Shown: in pieces, positions 1-12,850 of the stretch
How the letters are laid out: the number at the start of each line of letters is the position of its first letter
Position numbering within the stretch: position 1 is the first letter of the stretch
Source: Danio rerio
Lineage: Eukaryota > Chordata > Actinopteri > Cypriniformes > Danionidae
Direction: 5' to 3'
DNA: 64,000 bases
Assembly: GCF_049306965.1 (NCBI RefSeq)
Contig: NC_133179.1
Location: forward strand, 18,199,501-18,263,500
Notes under the pieces: model-generated
What the model saw: the letters and a program-made list of their open reading frames with translations, nothing else
Told to the model about the DNA's origin: nothing
Databases searched by the model: none
Made by a program: the position numbers and the translations under genes

Positions 1-639
1 GGGCTTACAATCAGGACGCATAGCTCTTATTATGTGCTTGTTATTGAACTTTACACTCTTTTGCTGTTGAGTTAATTGTAATCTTTCATAATCTGTCAGT
101 GTTGTATTTCTAATATTAACCAACTGGCTGTATATGTCATACTACTTTGTTAAAAAAATGAATTAATAAATGTGTATTAAATAGAGAGTTGAGTTTAAGG
201 CTATTATATAAGTTATTATATACTGTAAAAGGGCTTGTCTGCAGACTGTTGCTGATGACCAATCAGATTCAAGTACTCTAGAGAGTTGTGTAATAGCAGA
301 ATTGAATTTATTTGATTAGTTATAGTGCACTAGACATTGCTCTTCATAATAGCCTGGAGCAGCTAATATGCTGAAACCTTATGTATTCAGCAAATGAAAT
401 ATGATTTTGCCGGAGTTGTAAATGCAAGCTGCTAATCTTAAATGTGAGGCGGCTGACAAGAGAGTAGAATTTTTCTTTTGAACTGCTCTCATGGGTTGCA
501 TACAAAAAATAAACATACTACAGCAAGTGTACACTGACTGAGGATTTAATGATTCTTTTTTTTTTTTTTTGTATTTTGTTTTTATAATTCTGATTCTTAT
601 AATCTGGTTCTCCTTAATAAATCACAACTAGTCTGACAA
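1..639. other. Intergenic, no gene seen
   Basis: AT-rich sequence with short homopolymers, including a T run near 555-571. No open frame, splice-flanked exon or recognisable transposon was seen. Confidence 0.6.
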
Positions 640-2300
640 CACTTTTTTGAGTGTGAATCAAAAACATTTTGCATTATCAATATAGTCTAGTGAATTAGAA
701 ACGATCAGCGTGAACAATTTAGTTTGATTGCAAAGCAAGTGAATCTTACATACTGGTATCTTTTTAGTGTATCAGAAACATTCAGCTTGGCCAATTTACT
801 CTGATTACCAAACAAGTGACTCTTCTAGTGAATCAGAAACATTCAAAATGACCAATTTAATCTGATTCGCAAAGTAATGATTCTTATGAACTGGTTTCTT
901 TTTAGAGAATTAAAAACATTTAGTGTGTCTTATGAGCCAGTTACCTTAAAGTGAATCAGAACGATTTAGCATGACCCATTTTGTCGGATCCCCAAACAAG
1001 TGAATCTTATTAACCTGTTTCTTTCTAGTGAATCAGAACAAAGTCAACATGACCTATTTAGTTTGATTCCAAACTAGTGAATCTTATGAACTGTTTTTTT
1101 TTTAGTGAATCAGGAACATTCTATATGACCAATTTAATCTGATTCCTAAATTGATGACTTTTATTAACTAGTTTCTTTCTAGTGAATCAGAAACATTCAG
1201 TGTAACCCATTTAGCCTGATCCACAAGCAAGTAAATCTTATGCACTGTTTTGTTTTTTTGAAGCGAATCAGGAACAATGCATCTGACTCATTTAGTCTGA
1301 TTTCCTAACAAGTGAATCTTATGAACCACTTTCTTTCAAGTGAATCAGAAATGTTTAACATGATCTATTTAGTCTGGTTCTTTAACTGGTTCTTTTTAGT
1401 AAATCAGATACATTCAGTTTGAAACATTTATTCTGATTCCCAAACAAGTGAATCCTATTAGCCCATTTCTTCCTAGTAAATCAGAAACAATCAACGTAAA
1501 AATTTAGTTTGACTCGAAGGCAAGTGAATCTTATGAACTGGTTTCTTTTGCGTGAATCAAATTCAGCATGGCCAATGTACTCTGATTACCAAACAAGCGA
1601 CTCTTGTAGTGAATCAGAAACATTCAATATGACTACTTTAATCTGATTCCTAAACTAATGACTCTTATGAACTAGTTTCTTTTTAGTGAATCAAAAACAT
1701 TCAGTGTAACCCATTTAGTCTGATTCCCAAACAAGTGAATCTTATTAACCCGTAATGTTCTGGTGAATCAGAAACGATCAAAGTAACAAATTTAGTTTGA
1801 TTCCCAAACAATTGATTCCTTTGAACCTGTTTCTTTCAAATAAATCAGAAACAATCAGCATGACCCATTTAGTCTGATTCCCCAACAAATGATTCTTATG
1901 AACTGGCTTCTTTTAATGTATTTGAAACATTCAATGTGTCTAGTTTACTCTTATTACTAAACTAGTGACTCTTATGAACTGGTTTCTCTCTTGTGAATCA
2001 AAAACAATCTGCATGACCCATTTAGTCTGATTCCACAACAAATGATTCTTATGAACTGGCTTCTTTCTGGTGAATCAGAAGCATCAACATGACCAATTTA
2101 TTCTGATTTCCCAAGTAAAGACTGTTATGAACTGTTTTCTTTCTAGTGAATCAGAAACAATCAGTGTGCCAAAGGTTTCTGATTTCTGACCAAGAGACTC
2201 TAGTGAAACGTTTTGTTGTTGTTGTTTGTTTGTTTGTTTTGTGAATCTGAAACATTCAGCCTGATTAGTTTGGTTTGATTCTCAGTTGTGGAGCTGAACT
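640..2300. repeat. Degenerate ~77-bp tandem repeat
   Basis: About twenty imperfect copies of a unit containing AGTGAATCAGAAACATTCAG, then a stretch like ATTTAGTCTGATTCCCAAAC, then AAGTGAATCTTATGAACTGG. The anchor AGTGAATCAG recurs near 1026, 1104, 1181, 1340, 1608 and 1685, giving spacings near 77 bp, with some shorter units of about 58 bp. Divergence between units is substantial, so the array looks old. No coding frame runs through it. It is a minisatellite or local satellite of unknown family. Confidence 0.85.
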
Positions 2301-2752
2301 TTTTTATAGTGAATTAAATTGCAACACAATCATTTCAGTCTTCTATGAGCTGTTTCTTTTAATGAAAACTTTAATGTAACTTATATTTGTTTCTGGTTCA
2401 TCATCATTGCAACAATGAATCATGATAATGAAGTGTTCACTGAATCAGCATATGACTCGCAATATCCTTTTCAGTGATGTCCATATCAAAATGAACAAAT
2501 TTCCCCTGGCGTGCAGGCTGTCAGTCACGTGCTACAACTGTTTTACACACACATTCAGTCACTGTCTGCCCACACGAGTCTTTGAATGGTGACAAATATG
2601 CGTCCTTGGAAGGATTCAACAGACAGCACTCAGTTTTTCAGTGCAGTGAGAAGCGGCTTAAGGAGAGGAGTGCGTTTCTCCTGCGCATGATTGGCAATGT
2701 GAGTGTGCCCTTTACATGCTCACTGCTTTGCTTTCTGTGCTCTAGTTCACAG

Positions 2753-2815
2753 CGAGAGAGAGAGAGAGAGCAAGGGAGTATGAGAGAGAAAGAGGGAGAG
2801 AGAAGAAGGGATTGC
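2753..2815. repeat. GA-rich simple repeat
   Basis: GAGA-rich purine tract. It extends an open plus-strand frame (2582-2947) that I do not regard as a gene. Confidence 0.7.
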
Positions 2816-3236
2816 AAAGGACCTAAGGGTTGTAGAGATGAAAAACAAACCTATGGTTATATAACCAGAACAACGTCACGTGACACTGGTGAGTTAATGA
2901 GAGCAATCACATACAGTATAAATGTACTTCATCCAGCAGCAAATTAGACATTCAAGAGACTCAGCACTTTCAGTTGCTGTTTGGTTGTTATTATATAGAA
3001 AACAGTTACTTGCGGGGAACTGATGTCTTGATTTAGTATGAATCTGCTTTATGTTTACCATTGTTATCACCAATAATATAATTTTAATCATGAATTTATA
3101 TAATTTGTTAATGTGTGTGTACTGTATATATTGTATATACGCATAAATATACAGTGTGTGTGTGTGTATATATTACACGTTTATATATATTTATATTATA
3201 GACATTGAGTGTTTAGCAGCTTGAAATTATACATAC

Positions 3237-4241
3237 TGGCCACTTTATTAGGTACAACTGCTTGTTAACACAAATTTCTAATCAGCCAATCACTTGGCAG
3301 TAACTCGATGCATTTAGGCATGTAGACATGGTCAAGGCGATCTGCTGCAGTTCAAACCGAGCATCAGAATGGGGAAGAAAGAGATTTAAGTGACCTTGAA
3401 CATGGCATGGTTGTTAGTGCCAGACGGGCTGGTCTAAGTGTTTCAGAAACTGCTGATCTGCTGGGATTTTCACTCACAACCATCACTAGGATTTACAGAG
3501 AATGGTCCGAATAAGAGAAAATATCCAGTGAGCGGCAGTTCTGTGGGTGCAAATGCCTTGTTAATCGCAGAGGTCAGAGGAGAATGGCCAGACTGGTTCC
3601 AGCTGATAGAAAAGGCAACAGTAACTCAAATAACCACTCGTTACAACCGAGATTTGCAGATAAGCATCTCTGAATTCACAACACGTCCAACCTTGAGTAG
3701 AACAGGAAACTGAGGCTACAATTCACACATGCTCACCAAAAGTGGGCAATATAAGATTAGAAAAATGTTGCCTGGTCTGATAAGTCTCGATTTCTGCTGC
3801 AACATTCAGATGTAGGGTCAGAATTTGGCATCACCAACAGAAAAGCATGGATCTATCCTACCTTGTATCAATGGTTCAGGCTGGTGGTGGTGGTTTAATG
3901 ATGTGGGGGATATTTCCTCGGCACACTTTGGGCCCATTAGTACCAACTGACCATCATGTCAATGCCACAGCCCACCTGAGTATTGTTGTTGACCATGTCC
4001 ATTCCTTTATGACCACAGTGTACCCGTCTTCTGATGGCTGCTTCCAGCAGGATAACCTTCCAATCACCTCAGATTGGTTTCTTGACAAATCTGTAGCAAC
4101 TGCATGATGCTATCATGTCAATATAGACCAGAATCTCTGAGGAATATTTTCCAGTACCTTGTTAAATCTATGCCACAAAGGATTAAGGCAGTTCTGAAGG
4201 CTCAACCCGGTACTAGTAAGGTGTACCTAATAAAGTGGCCA
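3237..4241 (+). mobile_element. Tc1/mariner-like DNA transposon, inactive
   Basis: A 1.0-kb element bounded by perfect 20-bp inverted repeats: TGGCCACTTTATTAGGTACA at 3237-3256 and its reverse complement at 4222-4241. Between them lies a plus-strand Tc1-type transposase in broken frames. The paired-domain-like N-terminal part is visible around 3370-3510, with 'ARRAGLSVSETADLLGFS'-like residues. Later come pieces resembling 'GGGLMMWGIF' (3889-3920) and a C-terminal 'PQRIKAVLKAQPGTSK' stretch (4163-4216). Several stops and frame changes interrupt it, so it cannot make a protein. The length is shorter than the usual ~1.3-1.6 kb, partly because the inverted repeats are short. Confidence 0.85.
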
Positions 4242-6118
4242 TGTTTTAAAAGTATTTATTGTATGTTATCTATATTAGAATTTATTTATTTGTATATATT
4301 TATATGCTTTCGGGGGTCATCTGTCAGCAATTGCAACAGAATGCTAACAGCTTTCTTGTTTCATTATGTCTCTAAAAGGCTCTGAAAACATTCTCATGGG
4401 CAATACAAAAAAACGTCTTGAGTGGTTTAAGACTTGCACCTTCCTATACTTTCCTGTATTTCACACCCTAATCTTCCCCTTCCACTGACGGCTTCAGCAA
4501 GACTGTGCCATCTGTCTAACTGTCAGTAGGTATCAGTCTGCCCTCTCCCCCTCGCCACAGCAGGACAAGCGTGACATAACTGTGCCATCCATGAGCGTCA
4601 AGATCGAATCTGTTGAAAAATTGCTTATGACAGCTCTCACAAAGCGTGCAGGAAAGAGGGAATTGTTTCTCCACTTTTACATAACAAAACCCAGATGGTG
4701 ATTTTTTTTCAAACATCTGCATGAACAGTAACAAAACTGAGTATGTAGTTCCTTGAGACACATTTAAACTGGTGTGTAAAAACAAGCAACTCACTGCCTC
4801 TGACAGCCAGTTATCTTCAGCTCGCACTTTTTGAGAGGCTCTGACATGGTAAGCTGTGCACACAGGCTCTTCCCCGCTGTGCTCCCAGATCATTTAAATG
4901 CAGGCTCTAATCATAGGCACATGCATATAAACACGCATGCTCATATTGGGATGCTTTCTTGGAGTGTGTGCTGGGATTTTGGGTATGTGCCATCTAATCA
5001 GAGTTGATGACAGCGGGATGGTTGTTACGCCAGAGAGAGAGAGAGAGACATAACCAGTACACTTTAATGACTTTTAGAGGAAGTAGATATCACTAAATGA
5101 CCCGGACATTAACTTGTGGGTTATTACAGACCTGTTGTTTGTGTATGTTTCAGGTGGTAAAGATCAGACAGAGCTTTATCATAAAGGTGTTATAATAGGT
5201 GTTTATTAGCTTTGGGATTAGAGGTGAGGTATTATAATTATGTTGTCATGAGAGAAACCTTTTAGTTGTGTGTCCACCAATATTTGTCCACCAAAAGCTT
5301 CTGATGACTAAAAATAAGTGGGAAAACCTAAGAAGCTTAAGCTGTGAGGAATCTTATGTGGGAATATGCTACTCTGATTAATTCATGAGAGGATTAATTT
5401 GCGCACCGTTAAAGAGATTTCACTTCATAGCAGTGATGAAGCAAATAGAGGCCATATATGATACTTTTTGGGGTTTATTTTGTAACCTTGTCAAAACAAC
5501 AAAAAATGCTGCATTTATAAGGCCAGGATAGTAGGTGGCGATGTCTCTCAGTAAAGAAACACTATGCACATCTGCACGTATGCTGACGCTTCTATTGGCA
5601 CTTGAAAAGTTGAAAAATTCCCAACTTCTTCAGCGAGCAACACCACTGAAGCGGCGCCTACAGATCCACAATTCTGTTTGGCAACGCTTGACGTCACCCA
5701 TTCAAAGTGAACGGGAAGCATTGACGCTTTGGGTTGTAGGGGATGGGGGATGGAATTGGCCCCCCTAATAGTAACTCTGGTAATTAGTAACTAGTTCATA
5801 GGCCTTTAGAATCATCCTAACTTCCAACACCCCCATCACCCTGATCTGAAGCACTTTATTTTGTGAAAACAACCATCTGAATGTACTTTATCCAGCTTAT
5901 TGCATGGCTAAATGCCACATAGAAAATTGTTATCTGGGAATAACATTGCTTGGAATGTCACGACTGAACTAATAATAAGCTCATGCATTTCACATATGAA
6001 TGTCAAAGAAACAATGGAAAAGAATACAGAAAGCATCAGTCAAAATATGCTAAATAGATGAACTTTTGCTCGGACACAAGCATTTACAATATCCAAGCAA
6101 TCCAGCCAAATTTGTTTT
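4242..6118. other. Intergenic, no gene seen
   Basis: No supported gene. A minus-strand open frame at 4516-4893 has a fortuitous Cys/His-rich patch but no complete zinc finger and no convincing exon borders. Short GAGA tract near 5033-5047. Confidence 0.5.
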
Positions 6119-6508
6119 AGGGTGTACTCACACTATGCTATTCGAACTGTGCCCAGGCCCGTTTCCTGGATCGTTTGAGAAGTGTGAGTGCTCTTAATCG
6201 GGCTTAGGCACAACCCCCTACTGCACGACAGCTGCACCTTGAGCAAACCTCCTAATTCCTGCAGCACGAGGACTTTGTTTGTTTATCAATCTGTTCTGCG
6301 AAATATTTTACAGCGTGTCACCAAACGACTTAAACAGTATAAATAAAGAAATCTCCACTGTGCTGTGCGAAAGCGCTTACTGAACATCGCATCGTTGGCG
6401 TCCCCAGGCCTTAATGTAATGTCAGTGCGGGCCGACGGGGGAGACGGGAGGGGGACAAGCGTGCTTCGGCCTGGTTCAAGGCAACTGTACATAGTGTGAG
6501 TACGCCCT
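6119..6508. mobile_element. Small non-autonomous DNA transposon (MITE)
   Basis: The ends are inverted: AGGGTGTACTCACACTATG at 6119-6137 and CATAGTGTGAGTACGCCCT at 6490-6508, with one mismatch. The 390-bp interior is GC-richer than the flanks and has no transposase. The family is not certain; the end sequence recalls hAT-type non-autonomous elements of zebrafish. Confidence 0.75.
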
Positions 6509-6689
6509 AAGACTACATCTGACCCAAAACAAAAACTAAATTGTTATCCTAACCTCGTAACCTCCTCAAGAAGAGAAAAATTAATCTCTCAGTTTTAAGG
6601 GATGTAGAGTAATTGTAACTAGATATTAAAGTTTGAGGACAAACTTTATGGTGGCTTGAAAAGCCGAATCTGAAAGTTTGAAGTGGTTG

Positions 6690-6960
6690 AATTAGCATGT
6701 TACTAGCATGATTCTAGCATGAATTAGCATGCTACTAGGATAATTCTAGCATGAATTAGCATGTTAGTAGCATGATTCTTACATGAATTAGCATGTTGTT
6801 AGCATGATTCTAGCATGAATTAGCATGTTACTAGCATGATTCTAGCATGAATTAGCATGTTGTTAGCATAAATCTAGCATAAATTAGCATGTTACTAGCA
6901 TGATTCTAGCATGAATTAGCATGTTGTTAGCATGATTCTAGCATGAATTAGCATTTTACT
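6690..6960. repeat. 32-bp tandem repeat (TAGCATG array)
   Basis: About eight to nine units of a 32-bp repeat containing GAATTAGCATGTTACTAGCA followed by TGATTCTAGCAT. Units differ by one to three bases. Confidence 0.9.
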
Positions 6961-8215
6961 AGGTGGTTGCTAGGGTGTTTTAAGTGGTTGCTAGGTGGTT
7001 GCTAAGGTGGTGCAAGGCAGTTGCTAAGGTGGTCTGACTAGTTGCTAGGTGGTTGCTAGGGTGTTGCTAGACGGTTGCTAGGGTGTTTTGAGTGGTTGCT
7101 AAGTGGTTGCTAAGGTGGTGCTAGGCAGTTGCTAAGGTGTTCTGACTAGTTGCTAAGTGGTTACTAAGGTGTGGCAAGGTGGTCGCTAGGGTATTCTGAG
7201 TGGTTGCTAGGTGGTTGCTAAGGTGTTGCTAGGCGGTTGCTAGGGTGTTCTGAGTGGTTGCTAAGGTGTTGCTAGATGGTTGCTAAGGTGTCCTAAGTGG
7301 TTGCTAGGTGGTTGCTAGGGTATTCTGAGTGGTTGCTAAGGCGTTGCTAGGTGGTTGCTAGGGTGTCCTGAGTGGTTGCTAGGTGGTTGCTAAGGTGTTG
7401 CTAGGTGGTTGCTAGGGTGTCCTGAGTGGTTGCTAAGGTGTTGCTAGGCGGTTGCTAGGGTGTTCTGAGTGGTTGCTAGGTGGTTGCTAAGGTGTTGCTA
7501 GGTGGTTGCTAAGGTGTCCTGAGTGGTTGCTAGGTGGTTGCTAAGGTGTTGCTAGGTGGTTGCTAAGGTGTTGCTAGGCGGTTGCTAGGGTGTCCTAAGT
7601 GGTTGCTAGGTGGTTGCTAAGGTGTTGCTAGGCGGTTGCTAGGGTGTCCTAAGTGGTTGCTAGGTAGTTGCTAAGGTGTTGCTAGGCGGTTGCTAGGGTG
7701 TTCTGAGTGGTTGCTAGGTGGTTGCTAAGGTGTTGCTAGGTGGTTGCTAAGGTGTCCTAAGTGGTTGCTAGATGGTTGCTAGGGTGTTCTGAGTGGTTAC
7801 TAAGGCGTTGCTAGGTGGTTGCTAGGGTGTCTTGAGTGGTTGCTAGGTGGTTGCTAAGGTGTTGCTAGGTGGTTGCTAGGGTGTCCTGAGTGGTTGCTAG
7901 GTGGTTGCTAAGGCGTTGCTAGGCAGTTGCTAGGGTGTTCTGAGTGGTTGCTAGGTGGTTGCTAAGGTGTTGCTAGGCGGTTGCTAAGGTGTCCCAAGTG
8001 GTTGCTAGGTGGTTGCTAAGGTGTTGCTAGGTGGTTGCTAAGGTATTCTGAGTGGTTGCTAAGGCGTTGCTAGGCGGTTGCTAGGGTGTCCTGAGTGGTC
8101 GCTAGGCCCTTACTAAGGCATTACTAGGCCGTTGCTAGGTGGTTGCTAGGCGGTTGCTAGGGTAATTTGGGTGGTTGCTAGGCAGTTGCTAGGGTACCCT
8201 GGTTGGTTACTAGGC
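6960..8215. repeat. TTGCTAGG minisatellite
   Basis: Built from 10-12-bp subunits (GGTTGCTAGG, TGGTTGCTAAGG, CGGTTGCTAGGG). A higher-order unit of about 54 bp is marked by TGTTCTGAG or TGTCCTAAG. More than 100 TTGCTA subunits are present. Homologous to 14518-15428. Confidence 0.9.
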
Positions 8216-8893
8216 AAGCCTCACATACATGATTGATAAAACATTTATACTTAGTAAGCATTTCTAGCAAGTTACAGTACTGGGCTAGTCAATATTAGCA
8301 TGTAGCTAGTCACTGCTAGCATGTGTAGCATATAGGAAGTTCCGTTTGCTAGCATGAGTCAAACGAGCCAATCTCCAAGTCTCTACGATGTTCTGATGCT
8401 GAGATATAGCTGTTGATGAATGGTTGCTAGGGTACTCTGTTTTGTTGCTATGGGCGAGGTTACAGAGTGAACTTGAATGTGGTTGGTTGTCTTAGTCGAA
8501 TGAACCAACCCCCATGTCTCTATGACACTGCTATGCAAAGATATGCATCTTGGCCTATTTTAATGGAAGTCTATGGAATCAATTTGGGGGCGGGGCTTGT
8601 GAGCTTCATTATCATATTGAGATGCTCATTGGTTGTCTGAGTCAGATGAGCCATCCCCCAAGTCAATAGGACACTGCTATGCAAAGATATGCATGTAGGC
8701 CAGTTATTAACATGAGTCTAGTTTGAATTAGCATGTTACTAGCATGATTCTAGTACAAATTAGCATGTCATTAGCATGTTTCCAGTATGAGTTAGCATGT
8801 CATTAGCATGATTAGCATATGAGTAGCATGTTGCTAGCATGATTGGCATGTCATTAGCATGTTAGAATTATAAGCATTTTATAGCACAGCTAA

Positions 8894-9480
8894 TTACATT
8901 CTATAGGACAGTTGCTAGGGTGCAGTATGTGGTAGTTAGGGGTGTGGCTAGAAAGTTAAAAGGCCATCAGTGATTGGCTGCTGGCTAGACTGAGTTAAAT
9001 GAGCTCAGCCATTAGTCTGTGTGACAGTCTGATGCAGAGTTATGAGCTCACAAAGTTTGATCCCATGTTAAGTCAATGAGAGTCTTTCGAATGGAAGTCT
9101 ACGGGACAGTTGCTAGGGTGCCATAAGTGGTTGCTAGGGAGTGGCTAGTAAGTCTAAAGGTCATCAGTGATTGGCTGCTGACTAGACTGAGTTGAATGGG
9201 GCCTGACTCTAGTCTGTAGGACAGTCTGATGCAGAGTTATGAGCTCACAAAGGTTGACCCAATGTTAAGTCAATGGCAGTCTTTTACAATGGAAGTCTAT
9301 GGGACAGTTGCTAGGGTGCCAAAAGTGGTTGCTAGGGAGTGGCTAGTAAGTTTAAAGGTCATCAGTTATTGGCTGCTGGCTAGACTGAGTTAAATGAGCC
9401 CAGTTAGAAGTCTGTAGGACAGTCTGATGCAGAGTTATAAGGTCACAAAGTTTGACCCAATGTTAAGTCAATGGGAATTT
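8894..9480. repeat. Three ~195-bp tandem units
   Basis: Each unit runs from GGGACAGTTGCTAGGGTGC-like sequence, through TTGGCTGCTGGCTAGACTGA and GACAGTCTGATGCAGAGTTA, to TGTTAAGTCAATG. Unit starts lie near 8910, 9106 and 9300. The same module recurs as three units at 16115-16680. Confidence 0.8.
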
Positions 9481-9645
9481 TGGGAATTTTCCGGGTCGTT
9501 TTTCGGAAAACCGAAAGTCGGATCAGTCGGAAAAGATATAGCAACCCGAGTCAGACCAGTTTGAAGGTTTGACGAAAGTTTGAAGTATGAAGCTTGAAAA
9601 GTTTAGGAGGAGATACACTTTAAAATTAGTCTCAGAAGAATAAGA

Positions 9646-9670
9646 AGAAGAAGAAGAAGAAGAAGAAGAA
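9646..9670. repeat. (AAG)n microsatellite
   Basis: AGAAGAAG run at the 3' tail of copy A, directly before the palindromes that open copy B. Confidence 0.85.
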
Positions 9671-10296
9671 CTAGAACCTAAAGTTCGTTGACGAACTTTG
9701 ATGTTGGCTTGAGAAAGCCAACGTGACTGTGCCGGGGACTCAAAGGCAGTTGGCAGGAAGCACAGCAGTTGAGAAGTGGTTGCTAGGCGGTTGCTAAGAT
9801 GTTGCTAAGGCATTCCTAGGTAGTTGCTAGGGTGTTCTGAGTGGTTTCTAGGCTGTTGCTAGGGTCCACTGGACTGTTAATCGAAAGGCCTCATTTACAT
9901 TTTTGATCAAATCGAGAGAGAGAGAGGACTGATTTGTTCAGGTTGTTTAATGCAGATCACTATAGTATAGTTAGTATTTATAGTATATATTATAATCTGA
10001 ACAAAATTACATTATAATAAACATCATATGAAGAAAAATATTAAATTAAAATACTAATGAAACAATAGCACATACATTTAGTTAATTTGTCTTTTATTTA
10101 ATCAGTCTTATCAGTTTTGCAGTTAAAAAAGAGTACAGTCAATTTACAGTAATTTGCAGCGTTATATATATAGTTATATAGTTATATATACAGTTTACAG
10201 GAAGAAAATCGCATTAAATACAATATTAGACCATCTTCATCACGTGGTTAATTCTGACCAATGACGTTGTTCCACCCCACTGGCCACTAACACAAT

Positions 10297-11495
10297 AGGT
10301 GCGTTCGACTTCATGCAGCGCTGCGCAGATCGATCGAAATCTGTCTTAAAGCGGTGCATTCTGGTAAGAAATCTTGTCCGGATTGATGCTGCGCCGACGC
10401 CACGTGACTGTCACATGTGGCATCAAAGTACCGCGACAGCGCTCCGAGATCAGACGGCAAACTCAGACCATGCAGCTTCTGAAGAGCGACTGCAGGAGCT
10501 TTGATGACGACACCGATATTACACGATTGGCCGAGTTCACCACATGACAACAAACACGTGTATTTCGGGTTTATAATTGGACAAATTCCGATTCAAAAGT
10601 TTCAAAACAAACAATTCACTTTTCACACCCTCTCTATCCTGTACACATCTTGCTTATTAAAAGACTACAAATATTTTACTGCAGTAATCATCTTTTGTTA
10701 AATAATCTGGTTATAAAGGTTAGCTTGTTTGCGCAGGTTTATTTGGAACTTTTTTATACAGACTATTTACTGCATTCATCCCCATGAACTATTTTATTAA
10801 ATAATTATAAAATGGTTTTATTATTATAATATAAATATCTATTTTATTTCCTGTCTAGCAGTTTACCTGCTCTTTCTGGGAAACTTCTACATAGCTCACT
10901 TATTTTACCTTTTGTTGTTTTCAACACAATCTTTTTGGATTAAAATGCTTTTTTGAAAATGCATTCATTATCCAAAATAATGTCATTTATTAAGACCTAA
11001 TCAAAACACCTTGTTTTGCTTTTTACATTGGAAATTTTTATATCTATAAATGTACATATGTAAACCCTTTTTTAGCATATTCAAACAAGAAGTATTAGCC
11101 TAAAGGTTGATGTTTAACTCCTAGAATTTATGCGTATTGCTTTGTATTTAATAAACCTGTTCGTTTTTATGTTTATATTAACCTCTCATTTCCTCTTATT
11201 TCTCTCATGCATTTGTTATATATTTTATTCATAATTCTCTCTTATTGTTTAAAAAGGAACAACAGTTTGTAGAGACTGTATTCTGTTTTATTTGTAAATG
11301 TTTTGTTGTTATAAATTAAAATAACAAAAAAATTATGATGACGCCATGTAATCGGTCATCATTACTGCAGCAACTTTGAGTCCCGAAGTGTCCAGCTGTC
11401 CGTCTTGACGGCTCCGTTTTCAACTCCTCCCCCGCCTGCGCTCGGCTAATCTCGTTGATCACCGGCTGCAGCTGAACCTTATGTCGAACGCACCT
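10297..11495. mobile_element. 1.2-kb non-autonomous DNA transposon
   Basis: Inverted ends AGGTGCGTTCGAC at 10297-10309 and GTCGAACGCACCT at 11483-11495, with weaker pairing further in. GC-rich shoulders (10300-10500 and 11340-11490) flank an AT-rich core. I see no transposase frame. The outer bases do not show a clear target duplication, so the superfamily is left open (hAT or PIF/Harbinger-like). Confidence 0.75.
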
Positions 11496-11566
11496 AATGT
11501 TATAATCGTAATATTTAATTGTCATCACCTGGGTGATTTTATTTTTTTTGGTACAGCATAGGCCAA

Positions 11567-11690
11567 AAGCTTGGCTTTCATTGTCATTATCACAAGTGAG
11601 GAGAAGGCTTTTTTGCGGCACAGAAAATTCTGTTTTGAAAGAAATATCTGAAGTAAACTTATGTTTTTGCCAACATAAAAGGGGGATAAA
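11567..11690 (+). repeat. Direct repeat, copy 1
   Basis: Begins TTGGCTTTCATTGTCATTAT and continues through the shared piece TCTGTTTTGAAAGAAATATC. It matches 12738-12850 with few differences. The two copies bracket the (TA)n tract and the transposon at 11859-12390. Confidence 0.85.
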
Positions 11691-11721
11691 AAATAATCCT
11701 TATAACACTAACCATAAATTT

Positions 11722-12390
<669 letters not shown>

Positions 12391-12737
12391 TGTATATATA
12401 TATATATACACACACACACTTTATTTTCACTGTTTGTAAATAATTGTTGTTAACATTTTTGCTTTAAAACATTATAATACTGTTTTTGCACAATAAATAA
12501 AATGTGATTTAAAAAGTGCAAACATTGTCTTTGTTAGAATTTACACGTGATTACAACGGTATAAAGACGTTCAGGTCCGACCGGACCGAATGGAAAGAAA
12601 TTGTAGGTTTTAAAGATGGATTATTAGTTTTGTGGCAAGGACATAGCTGTTTTTAGAGGGTTAAAATACAGATTAAAAATAAAGTTAGAATGATTTTATA
12701 TTAAATATGTTTATTGTATAATATACGTGAATGTTCC

Positions 12738-12850
12738 TTGGCTTTCATTTTCATTATCACAAGTAGAGGAGAAGGCTTTTTCACGGCACAGAATATTCTG
12801 TTTTGAAAGAAATATCTGAAGTAAAGTTATGTTTCTGCCAACATCAGAGT
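12738..12850 (+). repeat. Direct repeat, copy 2
   Basis: Near-copy of 11567-11690, beginning TTGGCTTTCATTTTCATTAT. The sequence downstream (12850-12960) is GC-rich and differs from that after copy 1. Confidence 0.85.

Larger units (their letters stand above)
6628..9679 (+). repeat. Hairpin-ended satellite element, copy A
   Basis: First of three head-to-tail copies. It opens with two palindromes: AAAGTTTGAGGACAAACTTT at 6628-6647 and GGCTTGAAAAGCC at 6653-6665. It then carries a 32-bp repeat (to 6960), a TTGCTAGG minisatellite (6960-8215), a moderately unique stretch (8216-8893), three ~195-bp tandem units (8894-9480) and a tail with inverted CGTTTTTCGGAAAACCG (9499-9515), ending in (AAG)n. 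The terminal right hairpin seen in the other copies is missing. There is no open frame, so any movement would need outside enzymes. Confidence 0.7.

Noticed and set aside
2582-2947. 121-codon plus-strand open frame
   Set aside because: A GA repeat makes up its middle; no known domain and no conserved-looking composition.
4516-4893. 125-codon minus-strand frame with a Cys/His-rich patch resembling a C2H2 finger
   Set aside because: Spacing is only partly right, no repeated fingers and no supporting exon structure; probably chance.
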